NCBI RefSeq assembly: GCF_029767755.1
Contig: NZ_JARUQS010000001.1
Location: 1,116,001 to 1,180,000, forward strand
Direction of reading: 5' to 3'
DNA length: 64,000 nt
Source of the DNA: Thiomicrorhabdus sp. zzn3
GTDB lineage: Bacteria > Pseudomonadota > Gammaproteobacteria > Thiomicrospirales > Thiomicrospiraceae
Position numbers and translations under genes: made by a program. Shown here in pieces: positions 62,684 to 64,000 of this stretch; within the stretch, counting starts at the first letter, position 1; every line of letters begins with the position of its first letter. Below the pieces are notes generated by a model that had not been told where the DNA came from, did no database searches, and saw nothing but the letters and a program-made list of their open reading frames with translations.

Positions 62684-64000
62684 ATGATGACCCCTGCTCA
62701 AGCCACACCACCTTCGTCTCTCAAGTTATTGATTATTGGTTACGTCTGGCCCGAGCCGGCTTCTTCTGCCGCCGGCGTGCGCATGACGCAACTGATTCAA
62801 CTGTTTCAATCACACGGCTGGCAGATTACCTTTGCCAGTCCGGCCAAGTTGGGCGATCACCGTTTGAACCTGCAACAACTAGGCATCCATGAACAACCCA
62901 TCGAGCTTAACAATGCCAGTTTTGATGCGTTTATCGACAACCTGCAGCCGCAAGCCGTGCTATTCGACCGCTTTATGATGGAAGAACAGTTTGGCTGGCG
63001 GGTGGAAAAACAGTGTCCACAGGCACTGAGAATTCTCAATACCGAAGACCTGCACAGCCTGCGGGAGAGTCGTCACCGAGGCTTAAAAGCGCTGCAAAAA
63101 TCCAATAGCGGTATACTTTCCCCTTTATGGGAAAATGCACCGCAAGCACTCTATCAGCGAATGGCCGAGCATGAGCTGACACTGCGTGAAATCGCCGCCA
63201 TACAGCGTAGCGACCTGACGCTCATGATCTCCGAGTTTGAAAGCCGACTCCTAACCGAAGCGTTTCAGGTGCCTGAAGACTTCCTCTTCACCCTGCCTTT
63301 TTTATACTCACTGAATGAAAAACACCCCTTAAAAGAGACGGTTAAGCCCTACTCAGAACGCGAACACTTTATCTTTATCGGCAACTTCCGTCATGCCCCC
63401 AACTGGGACGCGGTATTATGGCTCAAGCAATCGCTGTGGCCACAAATTCATCGTCAATTGCCGCACGCCGAACTGCATGTCTACGGCGCCTATCCGGCCA
63501 AAAAAGTCACCGATCTGCACAACCCCAAACAAGGTTTTTATATCAAAGGTTGGGCACCGCAAGCCAAGCCGGTATTCGAAAACGCCAAACTGCTGCTGGC
63601 GCCTTTACGCTTCGGCGCCGGGATTAAAGGCAAGCTGGCCGAAGCCATGCTGTATGGCACCCCTAGCGTCACAACCCCAATCGGGGCGGAATCCATGATT
63701 GAAGACAACGACCAGTGGCCGGGCGCCATTGCACAAACCGAAGCGGAATTTGTCGCTCAAGCGGTCGAATTTTATCACTCACCAGAAAAGTGGCACCTGG
63801 CTCAGAAACGGGGAGTTGAAATAGCTCAGGAACGCTACCTGAAGGCCGAATTGGGCGAACAGTTGATGCAACGGATAGAAGCGATCAGGCCTCGGCTTAA
63901 TGAACACCGCAAGCAAAACTTCACCGGCCTGCTGCTGCGTCATCACCACCACAAAAGCACCCAATATATGGCACAATGGATTGAAAGCAAAAACCGTTTA
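62684..64000 (+). CDS. Glycosyltransferase (GT4-like), partial
   Basis: An open frame of 439 codons running off the right edge. It begins MMTPAQATPPSSLKLLIIGY, with an N-terminal GT-B Rossmann start (VWPEPASSAAGVRMTQLIQL), the linker strand REHFIFIGNFRHAPNWDAVLW, and the donor-binding half (LHVYGAYPAKK, GWAPQAKP, APLRFGAGIKGKLAEAMLYG with the Glu of the EX7E-like site). This is a GT4/group 1 transferase. The substrate is unknown, and the rest of the gene and its cluster lie outside the window. Confidence 0.82.
   Translation, partial: MMTPAQATPPSSLKLLIIGYVWPEPASSAAGVRMTQLIQLFQSHGWQITFASPAKLGDHRLNLQQLGIHEQPIELNNASFDAFIDNLQPQAVLFDRFMMEEQFGWRVEKQCPQALRILNTEDLHSLRESRHRGLKALQKSNSGILSPLWENAPQALYQRMAEHELTLREIAAIQRSDLTLMISEFESRLLTEAFQVPEDFLFTLPFLYSLNEKHPLKETVKPYSEREHFIFIGNFRHAPNWDAVLWLKQSLWPQIHRQLPHAELHVYGAYPAKKVTDLHNPKQGFYIKGWAPQAKPVFENAKLLLAPLRFGAGIKGKLAEAMLYGTPSVTTPIGAESMIEDNDQWPGAIAQTEAEFVAQAVEFYHSPEKWHLAQKRGVEIAQERYLKAELGEQLMQRIEAIRPRLNEHRKQNFTGLLLRHHHHKSTQYMAQWIESKNRL

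Noticed and set aside
1-64000. tRNA, rRNA, CRISPR array or insertion sequence
   Set aside because: I saw no T-loop-like motifs in tRNA context, no regularly spaced repeats and no transposase-like frames; short structured RNAs could still be missed by eye.

Overview
The window looks like chromosomal DNA of a gammaproteobacterial, probably chemolithoautotrophic sulfur oxidiser of the Thiomicrospira/Hydrogenovibrio/Thiomicrorhabdus type. This rests on a sulfide:quinone oxidoreductase of the kind those genera carry, on typical gammaproteobacterial neighbourhoods (mfd next to csiV; bamD divergent from rluD-pgeF; sucC-sucD; aceE-aceF-lpdA with lipoylated E3), and on moderate GC with dense coding on both strands. 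Genus is an inference. I see no rRNA, tRNA, CRISPR array, phage, insertion sequence or integron; this is core chromosome with many small accessory genes.

Layout. 1-4.3 kb: 5' part of a LolC/LolE permease (runs off the left edge), a TRIC-family membrane protein, sqr, and an RND-like membrane protein without periplasmic loops. 4.5-8.9 kb: mfd and csiV. 9-16.8 kb: small periplasmic or membrane proteins, an MBL hydrolase, an LrgA/LrgB pair, an LHPP-like phosphatase, an APC permease. 16.8-30.7 kb: a dCACHE-GGDEF cyclase, an M42-like peptidase, fklB, yaiI, a PQQ-type dehydrogenase, a uracil-DNA glycosylase, nfsB, a periplasmic-binding-domain/PAS/GGDEF protein coupled to a cytosine deaminase, and an orphan ParA with a 64-residue basic partner. 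31-37 kb: chemoreceptor, 7TM-GGDEF cyclase, rhlE. 37-45 kb: an Old Yellow Enzyme and the pyruvate dehydrogenase genes. 45-56.8 kb: a secreted ComEA-like HhH protein, rppH, flavodoxin, ampD, nadC, a Kef-type antiporter, pgeF-rluD, bamD, nadE. 56.9-64 kb: sucCD, slpA with a membrane cyclase, small lipoproteins, and a glycosyltransferase cut by the right edge.

How it fits together: sulfide oxidation (sqr) feeds the quinone pool; PDH and succinyl-CoA synthetase are central carbon enzymes; nadC and nadE cover two steps of NAD synthesis; lolC, bamD, csiV and ampD serve the envelope. Four membrane-bound GGDEF proteins and one chemoreceptor point to substantial c-di-GMP and chemotactic signalling.

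The most unusual feature is a short dispersed sequence: the octamer CAGGCCTG occurs at least 22 times (about one expected by chance), 13 of them in the small noncoding fraction, usually inside a 22-bp near-palindrome of the form AAC(T/C)GAACAGG/CCTGTTC(A/G)GTT that often touches stop or start codons. The ParA/small-partner pair (possible McdAB-type cargo positioning system) and the deaminase-coupled ligand-binding cyclase are the other leading candidates for something undescribed. Positions and counts were read by eye.
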